Shown: positions 11,601 through 22,933 of the stretch, piece by piece
Layout: every line of letters begins with the position of its first letter
Position numbering within the stretch: the stretch's first letter is position 1
Assembly (NCBI RefSeq): GCF_000003815.2
Contig: NC_049986.1
Span: 22,190,030 to 22,254,029, forward strand
From: Branchiostoma floridae
Lineage: Eukaryota; Chordata; Leptocardii; Amphioxiformes; Branchiostomatidae
Length of the DNA stretch: 64,000 bases
Direction: 5' to 3'
The notes under the pieces: generated by a model
The model's database searches: none
Told to the model about the DNA's origin: nothing
What the model saw: the letters and a program-made list of their open reading frames with translations, nothing else
Program-made: the position numbers and the translations under genes

Positions 11601-14600
11601 AGAACTGCCACCTTGCGGTTTCTAGGGAAAACGCCATTGTATTTCGGAGGGTAGCGACGTATAACCATCATTGACATCAGTAAGTAACCTCTACCCTCTA
11701 ACCTTTATCCTTCCCAAGGCTGGCTGTCAGGTAGAGAGCCATCATTGCTGTAAGTGACCTTTAAACCCTGCTCCAGGTGACCAGAAGGTTTTTTTTTTTA
11801 AATTTCTGTTGTTTGTTTTGTTCCTGTTGCCTAAGTCACCTTGTCCTGAGCTCCAATAACCAGCTGTTTATGGAGCTGATGTTGTTGTTTATTGTTGTTT
11901 TTGTTCCTGTTGCCTAGGTTACCTTGTGCTGAGCTCCGATAACCAGCTGTTTATATAGCTGATGGACCACTAGTCCTGCTGATGTTGCTTTTTTGTTGCT
12001 TGTTCCTGTTGCCTAGGTTACCTTGCTGATGTTGTTGTTTGTTTGTTCCTGTTGCCTAGGTTACCTTGTGCTGAGCTCCAATAACCAGCTGTTTATGGAG
12101 CTGATGGACCACCTGCTGACAGAGCTGGGGAAGAACAGCTCTACCTCCACGACTCGCTAATGTTGTTGTTTATTGTTGTTGTTTGTTCCTGTTGCCTAGG
12201 TTACCTTGTGCTGAGCTCCAATAACCAGCTGTTTATGGAGCTGATGGACCACCTGCTGACAGAGCTGGGGAAGAACAGCTCCACATCCACGACTCGCTAA
12301 TGTTGTTGTTTATTGTTGTTTGTTCCTGTTGCCTAGGTTACCTTGTCCTGAGCTCCAATAACCAGCTGTTTATGGAGCTGATGGACCACTAGTCCTGCTG
12401 ATGTTACTTTTATGTTGCTTGTTCCTGTTGCCTAGGTTACCTTGCTGATGTTGTTGTTTATTGTTGTTCCTGTTGCCTAGGTTACCTTGTGCTAAGCTCC
12501 AATAACCAGCTGTTTATGGAGCTGATGGACCACCTGCTGACGGAGCTGGGGAAGAACAGCTCCACGTCCACGACTCGCACGTACATCCAGTGTACCGGCG
12601 CGATCAGCCGCGCCGCCGGGCACCGCGTGGGCGAACACCTGGAGCGCATCATCCCGCTCATCGTCAAGTTCTGCCAGGTAGAATAAATCATTTATTCTGT
12701 GGAACAATGATGAAATATGATGAATGTTGATATGACCATCTGACAAAAAAATCCGTCAAAATCAAGTCCTCTATGGTTATCCTTTGTATGACAACTTTTT
12801 ACCCTACATGTACACTTAAAAAATCTCATCCATGGAAGGGCCATGAATTTGATCCCGGCAGAGCTATACCAAAGACTTTTAAAATGGTATGTGCTGCTTT
12901 CTCTGTTTAACACTTAAGATTTGGGAAAGACTCAAAGAGTATGGTAGTTGAATACACAGACCATTACCAGTTTGCTCCAACTGAGTCCAAGTAGCTAACA
13001 CAGTAACAGTATTGTGATCATAATACTGTAAATGCAGAAATATTCGCGGTGGATTAATGTTCGCGAACATTTTTCTATAACAGTAAGAGACTACAATACA
13101 TGGTGCTACCGCGAAATTAAAACCACCGCGAAAAGTCCATTTACCCGCTACCGCGAAATTAAATCCCGCGAACTTAAATGCATTTACAGTACTGGATAGT
13201 ATCTGCTAGAATTATTACTTCTACCTGAAATTACTAAACAAACAATTGTGTCCCCCCACAGGTAGAGGATGATGACGAGCTGCGTGAGTACTGTATCCAG
13301 GCGTTCGAGTCGTTTGTGCGGCGCTGTCCGAAGGAAGTCTCGCCCCACGTGCCGACCATCATCGCGCTCTGCCTACAGTACATCTGCTATGATCCCAACT
13401 ACAACTACGAGAGCGACGAAGAGGTGCGGTCTAGTTTTACTTATTTTGTGTTTGTTTGTTTACTTACTTGAAGAAAGTTAACTGAAATGCATGAGGACAC
13501 TAAGTGTCTTTCATTGAAATTCAATGTCATACTTAAATGTTATGCATAATAGATGCATTTATCCTTCATTAGATAGGACAAGCAGTGTTTTACTTCAATA
13601 GAAAGCAGCTGAATAAAAAATTCTAACCAGAAACTATGTGACTCCACTGCACACAGCCCAAAAAGTCTAGGGTCAGCATGTTTTTCTAGGGTAACTAGGG
13701 AAACAGGAAACACAGTATGTTTTTCCTAGACCTTAGAATTCTGCTTACTATATGTTGCAAAGATAAACAGTGACAAAATAATTTTGAGTCCTGTTCTAAG
13801 ACCAGTTTCTCCCCCAGGATGCGATGGATGCTGAGGATGAGGATGAGGAGGGGGAGAGCGATGATGAGTACAGCGACGATGACGACATGTCCTGGAAGGT
13901 CCGCCGCGCCTCCGCCAAGTGTCTGGACGCCATCTTGGGTTCCCGGCGCGAGATGGTCGGAGAGTTCTACAAGACCGTGTCTCCAGCTCTCATTGCCAGG
14001 TTTGTTGTTATGTTTACCTTCACGAAGGTAAAGATATTGGTTTTGCTCTGTTTCCTCGTCTTCTCCAAACAAATAAGGTCAACGACCTTGACTAGACAGC
14101 TGTTTCCATGGTTACCGGTAAAGTAGCAGATACCCTGTGGTGTTTGGTTACAGAATGTAGCAAATGTCTGATCATTAGTACAGAGCTACATGTAGAGGGG
14201 CTCGGCACACTACATTTAGAAATGTGTTGAAATAAGTTGGGTAGCATCCTGTTGCATACATTTAACTGTGGGGTCTTTGGCTGGGTTAGAATTCTGTCAT
14301 GCCATGGAGTAATTTATAGAATTGTACGGTAGTCTAATGCCTTAAAGATTACAGGAGGGAATAACTGTCAGACACTATAGCACCCCTGGTAAATCTGAAT
14401 TTTACGAAGATCAAGAATCTGTTACCCTGGGTAAGGAGTGCCAAGTTAGAGCACAGGGATGCAGTATACTCTCCTCCTATTTGTGATTGATTACCATGAA
14501 ACACAGGAGAAACACATGGGAAGTACAGTCTCTAATTGATGATAAGGAAACCTTTCAGATATTTATCCTCTAAAGCAAACATTAGGAACCCTCTGACGAA

Positions 14601-17600
14601 GGAAAAAGGGGAAGATGCACACAGGAGATATCTCCTTCTCTGCTGGGCGTGTTTCTCCATTTGTGTTTCCCTGACTTTCAACTATTGAAAGTTATGTTTC
14701 CTTTGTGTTTCAGGTTCAAGGAGCGAGAGGAGAACGTGAAGTCTGACATTTTCCACGCCTACATCACCCTGCTGAAGTCCACCAAACCTGCCGCGCTCAC
14801 CACAGTCGACCCTGATGCCATGGACCAGGAGGAGGGGCCCATCGGTCAGTTCTAGTCTTAGATTATCCGTCAGCCTGCTGAGCTGGCCGATTGGCATCTA
14901 ATTTTGGGGCTCAAAATGCTTTTTCTGCATTAACATTGGGAATGAACTTACCTGCACCAGACAAATTTTACCTGCACCACTCAGAATCTAGGAAGTATTG
15001 ATGTTACTAAAATCTGTTACAGTTGTGTTAAAGCAATCTCTTTATTTAGAGCCTGTGTAAGTTTTCTTGTGTATGTACTAATAGACTAAGTTGTTTTTAT
15101 AGTAAATTAACTGAGGAAATGTGTTTCCCCCCGCAGCCATGTTGCAGTCCCAGGTCCCCAGCATCATCAAGGCTCTGCACAGGCAGCTGAAGGAGAAGAG
15201 CATCAAGACTAGACAGGTCAGTGTGTGTTGCTATGGTTACTGACTTCGCCTATGGACCAGGCAGTTGAGAGTCCCAATCTCTGTGTTAATGCTTCATTTT
15301 CAGACTTTCTGCTGTAAAGGGTCATTGCTCTTAAGACTGTAAGCTATGGTCCACTGTTCATAGTGTGCTTGTTGCATGTTGTTTCCTTGTCTGAAATTGA
15401 AAGTTTAATCTTGCTGTCTCCAGCTTTAGATTTTTTTTTATGTCACTCTCATTGTGTAGGAGCCCATGATATTGATGTCCATTGTTAAATCTGTCATTTT
15501 AAGCTAACGAAAATCATTCTCATCAACTTAATGTAATGAAGTTCAGATTTTGGGGCAGATGGAGTGAATTTACATTCTGTCTCAACAAGCAAGGACAGAA
15601 AGACGGGTTCTGGAGACCGCCCAGTGTCTTGAATCATCCATGCCACTGATACATTTGTATCCCGTTCATTACCAGGGGTGCTTCGCTCTGCTGACCGAGC
15701 TTGTGTCGGTTCTTCCCGGCGCACTGAGCGACCACATTCCCGCGCTGATCCCCGGGATCCAGTTCTCGCTCTCCGACAAGAACACCAGCTCCAACATGAA
15801 GATCGACACGCTGGCGTTCCTGAACTGCCTGTTGACACACCACCCGCCACAGGTCTTCCACCCGCACATCCCAATACTGGTGGGTTGGTTTCTTTTTTGA
15901 TCTTATGTTGCATAACCTACCTCAGGTCTTCCACAATAACATCCCCATACACTCTTTTGAGTTTGTTTGGTTATCTTCTGAAGATTCAGCAGCCTCAGGT
16001 CTTCCACCCACACATCCCAATACTGGTGGGTTGGTTGGTTTCTTTGTTTGTTTGTTTGTTTGTTTAGTACAATCTAACCCTCAAGTCTTCCACCCCACAT
16101 CCTAGTATAAATGAGGTTGAGCTTTTTGATTTCGATCTCTCGATCCATATTTGCATGGAAAGTCTTGAAAAAAGGTTTGTGTGGGTTTTACTTTTTGTGG
16201 TTTTTGAAGTGAAATCATTACACCACAAATACATAGTACAGCAGAATTGTTTCAACTGTTAAGTCAAAACACTGCTTTTATATCCTTTGAACCTCTTATT
16301 TCTACCATGAAAAGAAATAAATCCTAAGTCAGGTAAGGTATCTATTCTGGAAAATACGTTTTTTTAAGGGTATGTTTTTTAAGGTACGAAAGTTAGGTAT
16401 GTTTTAAGGAAAATAGCTGTAACATGAATACTCTTACTATATATTGATTATGCAATACTATTTTTAAATGATGCCTCTTCCATTGCAATTGTAATTATAA
16501 TCACCTTTCTCCACTCCCAACTATTGTACAGCAGAATTGTTTCAACTGTTAGTGTTAAGTCAAACACTGCAAAATTATCCATTGCCCTCTTGGTTCTACC
16601 AGTAACTTAAGGGCTCACAAATTTAATGAATTTACAGTAGTATAAGTTTACTTACATGAAAAGTACAATTTTTTAAGATATGAAAATTAAGTAGATGTTG
16701 AAGGAATCTGGTATGTGAAGACTCTTGCCATATATTGCCTTTTTCATTGCCTTTATAATTGTAATCATCTTTCTCCATTCCCCACCCAGGTCCCCCTAGT
16801 GGTACATGCCGTTGCCGACCCATTCTACAAGATCACGTCAGAAGCCCTGCTGGTGACACAGAACATCGTGAAGGTGATCCGCCCGCTGGACAGTCCCACG
16901 CAGTACGACTTCCGGCCGTACGTCGGGGACCTGTACAAGTCAACACTGAACAGGTTCATGTCTTTTCTTACATAATCTTTATAGGAAACGTAGATGATTC
17001 ACAAAACAATAGTAGCTTGCATTGTAACATCAGGGTATAATAATGGATATTGTATCTGGTATAGCCATTTTTTTCCTAACAACAAAACGACATAACTCAT
17101 CATTTGTTTCAAAATATGTACGAAAAACAGTATCTTGTGTCGACCCCCTCCTCAGCATAGCACAGTTGTTACTGGCCTCTGGAAAAGGTTGCAGTCCTTA
17201 GGGCGGGACTGTAAGCCATGCTCTACTGTTCATTGTGCTTGTAGGAAAGCTGGAGGAATTTCTCTGGTACAATGAACCTGTAAATACTGTACATGGTGTC
17301 CGTCTTCTCTGCCACAACCAGTGGAAGACTACAGTGTAGCTCTTCAGTGAGCCAAACTGGATTGATATGACTTTTACTTTCTTTCTTTAACTATCCTTCT
17401 TTCATTTCCACTTTCTCCAGGCTGATGGCAGCAGACATAGACCAGGAAGTGAAGGAGCGTGCCATCACCTGTATGGGTCAGATCATCTGTAACCTTGGCG
17501 ACAACCTCACTACGGAGCTGCAGACGTGCCTCCCCATCTTCCTGGACCGCCTCCGCAACGAGATCACGCGTCTCACGGCAGTCAAGGCGCTCACGATGAT

Positions 17601-20600
17601 CGCAGGTTTGTTAATTCAATTTGTTTGTTTGATTTAGGGCTGTTACCAGCTTAACATTTTTTTGGTCCTACTCTTTGGGAGCTCAAGATTTAAGTAAATG
17701 AAAACACATTTTTGGGGGACGGAATGAATACATTTTTTGTCCACCCCAAGAAGCAAATTTCCATCCCAGGACATCCCTGGTCAATCTGAATTTTATGTTT
17801 TAAAGAGGATCTGCTTCCCAGAATATGGGGGCACATGGTCAGGGCATGTGTGCGCAGTGTCCCTGTAACCTTCTTTAGTAGGGGTACAGAAAATTCTGGT
17901 ACAGGTTTGGTCCTGGTCCAAAAGATCAGGTCCAGACCTGAACCTGTACCTGATTGTCTGTGAAAACTTGTGATACACAAGACATTGGTCCATTTAAGGA
18001 TTGTAAGAATTCTGCTTAGTGATTTCCTCTGACGTTTTAAAATCCTACCTCCATGTAAACGATACTAAATTCGAAGGAGTTTAACTGTCGAAACTCTTCT
18101 ATACTTTGCTGTTGTTATTTTCTTGGGCAAGTAAGCCCCAAACGCCTGAATGCCTGCGGACATAATTTGTTCATTTTCTGATCGGTCCAAGATCCGGTTT
18201 ACTGATTTTTTTCAGGTCCATTTTTCCTGGACCGGTTCAACAAAAGAAAACGGTTTTGTACCAATACACCATACTTTTCTTTAGACAAAGCCCTGATTTT
18301 GCCACCTCACCTTGCAGGTTCGCCCTTGAAGATTGACCTCCGACCCATCCTGGCGTCGTTCTTGCGTAAGAACCACCGGGCGCTGAGGCTGAGATTTCAG
18401 TTTGTTTGTTTTTCTATAAACTCAGAGTAAAACATTTGCTACATTTACCTCACCCCGCAGGTTCGCCACTGAAGATTGACCTCCGACCCATCCTTGGTGA
18501 GGCGATGCCCATCCTGGCGTCGTTCCTGCGTAAGAACCACCGGGCGCTGAGGCTGAGCACGCTCACCACGCTCGACGTCCTCATCACAAACTATGGCAAC
18601 GCCATCACACAGGACATGCTCAACGGAGTTCTGGCAGAGGTTTCTGTTCCTTTTTCTATACGTTAAGTGCTTACATGGCTTCAACATACTGATTCAAAGG
18701 TATTTTTCAATGGGCCCTGGGGGGGGGGGGGAGAACAAAATATGTATAACTTTTATCGAGAAAGTTCAGAATCTATAGAAAGAAAATTGACTTGACTTAG
18801 TCCAAAGGATGAAATAGTAATGCTTGATCATAGTAAACAAATAAATGAACAAACGAAGGGAAGTATATATTTTACCTTGCTAAAGAGATAAATAAGTATT
18901 TATTAGGGTACTTGTACAGCCCTAATGAAAATAATAGTGGGACAGAGAAAAATGTTTGCCATCTTTACCTTGATACAGAATTAAACCCAAGTTCATCAGT
19001 ATGTCGTGCTGCACTAAGCGATTTTAGTGTGATGGAAACAAATGCCTTCAGTACCTAACACAAAATAGATAAATGTTCTCAGTCACTGACAAAAGAAAGT
19101 GGATGCTATCTGAAATGCCCAACTCTTAGAGGGGGAAAGGAATTTTACCAGAAGCTTTATTTTTTTATTTATAAGTAGTAACATTTTACATTGATGTGTA
19201 ACCTTCATCACCTTAATTTTCCCCCAGGTTCCACCGCTCATCAGCGAGAACGACCTTCACGTGTCCCAGCTCACCATCAACCTGCTGACCTCCATGTCAC
19301 GGGTTCATAGGTCATCCCTCGCCAAGATCGGAGAGTCCATCCTCCCCGAGCTGTTCGTGTTGGTGCGATCACCGCTGCTACAAGGTTGTGATATAAACCC
19401 TGTCTTATAAAACTCAAGTTGTTACTAATCTTAGCCTGCTATGGTAGCTGTAAGCAGGGCTCGATATGCTGGGTACCCAGGTGCACCCAAAATTGGACTT
19501 GTGCACCAATTTTTTTTCCGTGGGTGCACAGATGCACCCAAATATTTCATAGGATTATGTATCTTAAGATGTCAGACGAGTATACAAGTAAACAACATAT
19601 TCTTGACATCTATGACATTGTGTTAAAAAGATAATAAAATGTGGTGCACCCCAAATTTTTTTGGTGCACCTAATTTCCTAGGTTGGGTGCTCCAGTGCAC
19701 CAGTCCCAAAAATGAATTTCTAGCCGTGTAAGGAACTAACTTTTGTTTATTCTGGTGCTAAGCAGCAGAGAGAAGGGAAAGATATGTTGGTTGAATTAAT
19801 TTTTTTCTGAATTTTAAAGATGCAGTCCTAGAGCCCTTCCTTTTGTAGCTGGATGTACATTTAAGCTAGTTCCAAATGTAATAGGAGATGCTTCTTTCCA
19901 ATCTTGAAATGCACGCCTGGAATTTGTAGAAGCCTATTGCTGAAGAAATACAGACTCTATGTCATGAATCACATATTATAGAAAACAGAAATGTAGAACT
20001 TTTAGCTTTAGTTCTTTTTCATGTTTTCTGACTCCTGATTTTTTGGCTCAAATACATTTTCAGGTGCTGCGCTGACGGCGATGCTTGACTTTTTCCAAGC
20101 CCTGGTGTCCTCAGGAACCCCAAAGATGGGTTTCCGAGATCTTCTGCAGTACCTGACAACCCCCATATACAGCCCCACGCCCAGCACGCAGCCCCCTAAC
20201 GCAACCTTCGCTGTTCACAAGCAGGCCTTTCACTCCATCGCTAAGTGCGTCGCCGCTCTCACGATCACTTGCGCTCACGAGGGCGCCGGGGTCGTGAACC
20301 AGTTCGTCAACGACGTCAAGAACCCCAAATCCACGGACTCGATCCACTTATTCTCCCTTCTCGCGCTCGGCGAGATCGGAAAGCACGTCGATCTAAGCAA
20401 CCAATCGGAGCTGATGGGCGTGATACTGGACTCGTTTTCCTCCCACAGCGAGGAAGTTAAGTCAGCTGCCTCGTACGCTCTAGGTAACGTTAGCATCGGC
20501 AACCTGCCGAAGTATCTCCCCTTCGTTCTACAAGAGATCGAGGGCCAGCCGCGGCGGCAGTACCTCCTCCTCCACTCCCTGAAGGAGATCCTCTCCTGCC

Positions 20601-22655
20601 AGGCTACGAGCCCGTCGGGCGTCGAGGCGCTCAAGCCCTTCATCGGCAACATCTGGTCGATGCTGTTCAAGCACTGCGAGTGCGCGGAGGAGGGCACGCG
20701 GAATGTGGTGGCGGAATGCCTCGGGAAGCTCACGCTCATGGATCCGGTCGCGCTGCTCCCCAAGCTGAAGGGGTACCTGGACTCGGGGTCGGGTTACACG
20801 CGTTCCACGGTCGTCACGGCGATCAAGTTCACCATATCGGACCAGCCGCAGTCCATCGACTCGCTGCTGAGGGGCTGCATCGGAGACTTCCTGAAGACGC
20901 TGCAGGACCCTGACCTGAACGTGAGAAGGGTATCGCTGGTCGCCTTCAACTCAGCAGGTGGGACATACTTGGATACGTGAATACTTTATTTGACATGTGT
21001 CATTTGAATATGTTTCCTATAATGACTACAATTTTTGTTTAGCACATCATTTGCATACTCGACGACTTATCGGTAACATTGTTAAGCTCAGGAAGAATCT
21101 TTGATATAGCTTGTTCAAAGGTGCTCATCCATTCATTGTACTCGAAAAGGAAGAGAATCCCTTCAAGCTGCTAAATCCTTATCAGAAACAGAGGGAGAAC
21201 TTTTTTTTTTACACTTTATTCAGTATTTCAGCATAACAGAGGGAGAACAGCTTTAAGAAGCAGCTTCTGAAGATGCCTCTCTCTTTTGCATACAGCTCAC
21301 AACAAGCCGTCTCTGATCCGTGACCTGTTGGACCATGTCCTGCCCCACCTGTACAACGAGACGAAGGTGCGTAAGGAGTTGATCAGGGAGGTGGAGATGG
21401 GGCCCTTCAAGCACACGGTGGACGATGGACTGGACATTAGGTATGAATAGACTTTATTACTGGACATTAGTACAAGGAACAATGTGTAACAACAACTATT
21501 AAACAACAAAGTATTATCGATAACATTATACCCGGTATGTTATAGCAGTTATAGCAGAGTCACACATGAGTGATGTTTAATATACAAATATATTGAACTG
21601 GGATAGTACGTAGGGGGATACACATGTAGGAGTTGGACATGATGGCAGTACAGTACATGGAAAATATTGATCTGCCACCCAGATGAGTAGGGAAGTGTGT
21701 ATTAGCTCTAATACATTTTGTATTCTCAAACAGTGCTTTTCTCTATCAGGTATGAAGTACAACCACTATCACTACTTCTTCAAGTTTATGGAATAGGTAA
21801 ATCTAAGTGCGTTCCATTACATGTATTATAGTGTAAGATCTTTGCTGTTTTTTCTCCAGGAAAGCAGCGTTTGAGTGCATGTACACCCTGCTGGACTCCT
21901 GTTTGGACCGGCTGGACATTTTTGAGTTCCTGAATCATGTGGAAGATGGACTGAAGGACCATTACGACATCAAGATGCTCACTTATCTCATGCTGGTCAG
22001 TTTTCTTCAAAACATCTCTTTAAAAAATGTGTTTCACATATCATCAATTGAAGAAAAATTCTTTCTCAGCACACAGCCCAATACTATAGCCTTCTGCAAT
22101 TAAGTCTTCTGTGATTTCCATCATTTTTTATTTCTTTACTATATCAAGAGTTCGGTGATTTCCATCAGTTGTTTTCTTTACTCCATTAAGAGTTCTGTGA
22201 TTTCCATGAGTTAGATGCCTTTGTTGTGTACATGACTATAATCTAGAACAATAGAAATAGACGTTTATAGACATAGACTGTAATAGTGTGAAGCATAGAA
22301 ATATGAAAGTTTTTTGTGTAAAGGAAACTGTATTCCCTTCCAGGTGCGGTTATCCACCTTGTGTCCCCATGCGGTACTGCAGCGGCTTGACCGGCTCATC
22401 GAGCCCCTCCGCGCGACCTGCACCACCAAGGTCAAGGCCAACTCCGTCAAGCAGGAGTTCGAGAAGCAGGACGAGCTGAAGCGGTCCGCCATGCGCGCCG
22501 TCGCCGCCCTGCTAGCCATCCCCGATGCGGACAAGAGCCCCCTGATGATGGACTTTCTGTCTCAGATCCGCGCCAGTCCCGAGATGGCCACCATGTTCGA
22601 TAGTATCCAAAAGGACGCCAGCTCCTCCAGCATAGAGACCATGGACACCAGTTAG
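2663..22655 (+). CDS. CAND1: Cullin-associated NEDD8-dissociated protein 1
   Basis: HEAT-repeat protein that binds un-neddylated cullin-RBX1 and drives exchange of SCF substrate receptors. Nineteen coding exons keep phase throughout: 2663-2704, 3638-3739, 4338-4442, 5081-5231, 5781-5972, 12481-12677, 13262-13423, 13818-13999, 14714-14844, 15137-15216, 15676-15879, 16790-16953, 17421-17605, 18461-18639, 19228-19384, 20064-20957, 21296-21440, 21860-21995 and 22344-22655. They total 3720 nt, or 1239 aa, against 1230 in human. The product begins [14 protein letters not shown] and ends SSIETMDTS, nearly as in vertebrates. An acidic loop ([20 protein letters not shown]) lies near residues 320-340. 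The largest exon, 20064-20957, encodes about 298 residues of the C-terminal half. Introns 4, 5, 11 and 13 carry partial copies of neighbouring exons, and intron 5 is inflated by a retrotransposon. No frame break was seen in the true exons. Confidence 0.96.
4206..4285 (-). repeat. Inverted copy of the GGCGGTTATACCGGC repeat
   Basis: In CAND1 intron 2, just before exon 3. It reads CTGTATCTGTATC, then ATAGCCGGTGTAACCGCCCTTCGG and CACACCAGCTT split across the unit. This is the reverse complement of the repeat in the PPIL3 intron at 1081-1530 and matches 25322-25366. Confidence 0.6.
4785..5080 (+). repeat. Decayed partial copies of CAND1 exon 4 with flanking intron
   Basis: The stretch at about 4925-5000 repeats the start of exon 4, including the preceding acceptor-like CCCCTAG and the words GTAGAGACAATTGT and TAACATGGTGTC. 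It then departs into intron. A second, more decayed copy precedes it around 4838-4925 (AAGGGAGAGTTGTCA, then GTATAGAGATTTGTGTATCTTG). The intron motif AGAGATTT...ATCTTGCACTGAC recurs again at 5648-5680, after exon 4. None keeps a full exon, so these look like dead tandem-duplication remnants. Confidence 0.7.
5310..5490 (+). repeat. Dispersed repeat (CCAGACCCTTGCGATTTAG family)
   Basis: In CAND1 intron 4. It shares GCGCCGAATGGCAGC, CCAGACCCTTGCGATTTAG, TGTAAGCTCCTCGCAATTCA, CCCTGGCTG and AGTAGTCGGCCC with 32973-33108 in the LAP1-like gene. A more decayed copy lies at about 47316-47423. The element type is unknown. The copy at 32973-33108 ends just before a predicted splice acceptor. Confidence 0.65.
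6021..6426 (+). repeat. Partial copies of CAND1 exon 5 with its splice donor
   Basis: The last 110 or so bases of exon 5, with the donor ATCAGTAAGT and the following AACCTCTACCCTTTAACC intron start, recur at about 6021-6140, 6169-6290 and, more decayed, 6307-6365. A fourth copy begins at 6394 and is cut at 6426 by the inserted retroelement; it resumes at 11665. The copies lack an upstream acceptor, so they are unlikely to act as exons. Identity to exon 5 is very high in the first two copies, which argues for recent duplication or conversion. Confidence 0.85.
6427..6714. mobile_element. 288-bp fold-back element sharing its interior with the DIRS end
   Basis: The arms at 6427-6493 and 6648-6714 are inverted repeats of 67 bases with one mismatch that I can see. 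They begin ATGAAAGTTATCATACC at the outer edge. The left arm runs into about 100 bases (6484-6585) that match, in reverse complement, the right end of the large element at 11539-11640. This piece is therefore built from the same terminal sequence as the DIRS-like element beside it. It could be a non-autonomous relative or a rearranged terminus. Confidence 0.75.
7684..7941 (-). pseudogene. Tyrosine recombinase fragment, N-terminal part
   Basis: Minus-strand frame of the DIRS-like element containing [11 protein letters not shown] followed by [15 protein letters not shown]. This resembles the helical N-terminal core-binding region of DIRS tyrosine recombinases, where a short helix is followed by a TINVHRSAI-like motif. 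The catalytic R-H-R-Y part should lie at about 6900-7680, but I could not find an intact frame there. It is a broken fragment. Confidence 0.6.
8245..8625 (-). pseudogene. DIRS RNase H / linker region fragment
   Basis: Minus-strand frame that contains [23 protein letters not shown] is a hallmark near the end of the RNase H region of DIRS-type elements. Downstream of it a proline/arginine segment and a DAF-like word are degenerate. It follows the reverse transcriptase in the transcription direction and precedes the recombinase fragment. Confidence 0.65.
9150..9881 (-). pseudogene. DIRS reverse transcriptase, frameshifted
   Basis: The reverse-transcriptase fingers motif [16 protein letters not shown] ends the open frame at 9522. 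Past that stop, in shifted frames, motif A reads [10 protein letters not shown] (about 9421-9442). [11 protein letters not shown] palm motif lies near 9310-9340. The catalytic LDDLLN box is at about 9225-9250. The same order holds in functional elements, but at least two frameshifts separate the motifs. A continuing frame at 8804-9148 has [11 protein letters not shown], matching the conserved segment after the LDD box. Confidence 0.8.
11665..11790 (+). repeat. Right half of interrupted exon-5 copy plus one more copy
   Basis: Sequence from 11665 (CCATCATTGACATCAGTAAG) resumes the CAND1 exon-5 duplicate cut at 6426. A further decayed copy follows at 11708-11786 (AAGGCTGGCTGTCAGG, then GAGAGCCATCATTGCTG). 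This shows that the retroelement landed inside an already existing duplicate array. Confidence 0.75.
11820..12480 (+). repeat. Array of partial CAND1 exon-6 copies, each with a splice acceptor
   Basis: At least six copies of the 5' part of exon 6, each preceded by TTCCTGTTGCCTAG, start near 11834, 11917, 12018, 12060, 12199 and 12341. A short one sits at 12436. The two longest (about 12060-12160 and 12199-12300) follow exon 6 as far as ACGACTCGC, then read TAA instead of continuing. Others stop earlier or carry TAG. All are separated by TGTTGTTGTTTATTG spacers. The true exon is taken as 12481-12677, because only it keeps the full frame and a donor. Confidence 0.85.
13024..13191. mobile_element. 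MITE copy 2 of the TACTGTAAATGCA family
   Basis: In CAND1 intron 6. It begins TACTGTAAATGCAGAAA, ends GCATTTACAGTA, and has the same TTCGCGGT and CCCGCGAACTTAAATG interior as the copy at 477-678. It is non-coding. Confidence 0.85.
15915..16110 (+). repeat. Partial copies of the 3' end of CAND1 exon 11
   Basis: The exon-11 ending CAGGTCTTCCACCCGCACAT with the donor-side TGGTGGGTTGGTT recurs at about 15921-15950 (decayed), 15990-16040 (nearly exact) and 16078-16105 (decayed). These lie downstream of the true exon. Short TTTG-rich spacers separate them. Confidence 0.75.
16230..16789 (+). repeat. Decayed tandem duplication of the intron before CAND1 exon 12
   Basis: CAGCAGAATTGTTTCAACTG occurs at about 16239 and 16527. 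The branch/polypyrimidine region before exon 12 (TTGTAATCATCTTTCTCCATTCC) has an earlier relative at about 16485-16515 without a working acceptor. The unit is roughly 285 bases. Confidence 0.6.
18318..18391 (+). repeat. Partial CAND1 exon-14 copy with acceptor
   Basis: After an acceptor-like CACCTTGCAG, this repeats the start of exon 14 (GTTCGCCCTTGAAGATTGAC). It then skips the part encoding GEAMP and rejoins at the words for [15 protein letters not shown], ending at 18391 without a donor. It lies 70 bases before the true exon at 18461. It is probably a duplicate carrying an internal deletion of about 24 bases. Confidence 0.8.
19453..19727. mobile_element. Inverted-repeat element rich in GGTGCACC
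   Basis: In CAND1 intron 15. The ends are loosely complementary (CAGGGCTCGATAT on the left, AATTTCTAGCC on the right). The interior has paired GTGCACCAAATT/GGTGCACC blocks in opposite orientations. It looks like a MITE with no coding capacity; the family is unknown. Confidence 0.5.
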
Positions 22656-22737
22656 ATGTGGAGACGCTGGCTTTTTTTTTCATTTGTACGCGAAAATGTG
22701 CATTACTTGACTGAAGTTCATCTGTGTTGGTAGAAGT

Positions 22738-22933
22738 CATTCTTGAAGTAGTTGAAGTGTAATTTCCAGCACAAATATTGGGCTCACCCAACTTTTCAAC
22801 TGAACAGCTCCAGTCTTTGTCTACAACAAAGACTGGAGCTGTTCAGTCAAAAATTTGCAAACACTGTTCAGGGGAAAAGTTGGGTGAGTTCAATTTTTGT
22901 GTTGGCTATCAGAGTTCAACTACTTCAAGAATG
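22738..22933. mobile_element. 196-bp long-hairpin element in the CAND1 3'UTR
   Basis: The outer arms CATTCTTGAAGTAGTTGAA (22738-22756) and its exact complement (22915-22933) enclose a second near-perfect palindrome at 22801-22846 (TGAACAGCTCCAGTCTTTGT, four-base loop). CTCACCCAACTTTTC also pairs with GAAAAGTTGGGTGAG. Transcribed as part of CAND1 mRNA, it could fold into a long stem. It is most simply a fold-back MITE that inserted about 80 bases past the stop codon. Confidence 0.8.

Larger units (their letters stand above)
6715..11664 (-). mobile_element. Decayed DIRS-type tyrosine-recombinase retrotransposon
   Basis: A 5 kb insertion in CAND1 intron 5, coded on the minus strand and opposite to CAND1. 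Its ends carry a perfect 32-base inverted repeat at 6716-6747 and 11632-11663 (TATACGTCGCTACCC at the outer edge). The order from its 5' side is an unrecognised gag-like part (about 10100-11500), reverse transcriptase, RNase H region and tyrosine recombinase. This is the DIRS order; no integrase or protease was seen. The host exon-5 copy it interrupts (6426 joined to 11665) shows no evident target duplication, as expected for recombinase-mediated insertion. All frames are broken, so it is inactive. Confidence 0.8.

Noticed and set aside
12060-12300. Extra CAND1 exons giving alternative exon 6
   Set aside because: The copies have acceptors but no donor, and they run into TAA right after ACGACTCGC. 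They could only be used as truncating exons.
20111-20913. Several antisense and shifted frames over CAND1 exon 16
   Set aside because: They are shadows of a GC-rich coding exon that matches CAND1 along its whole length.
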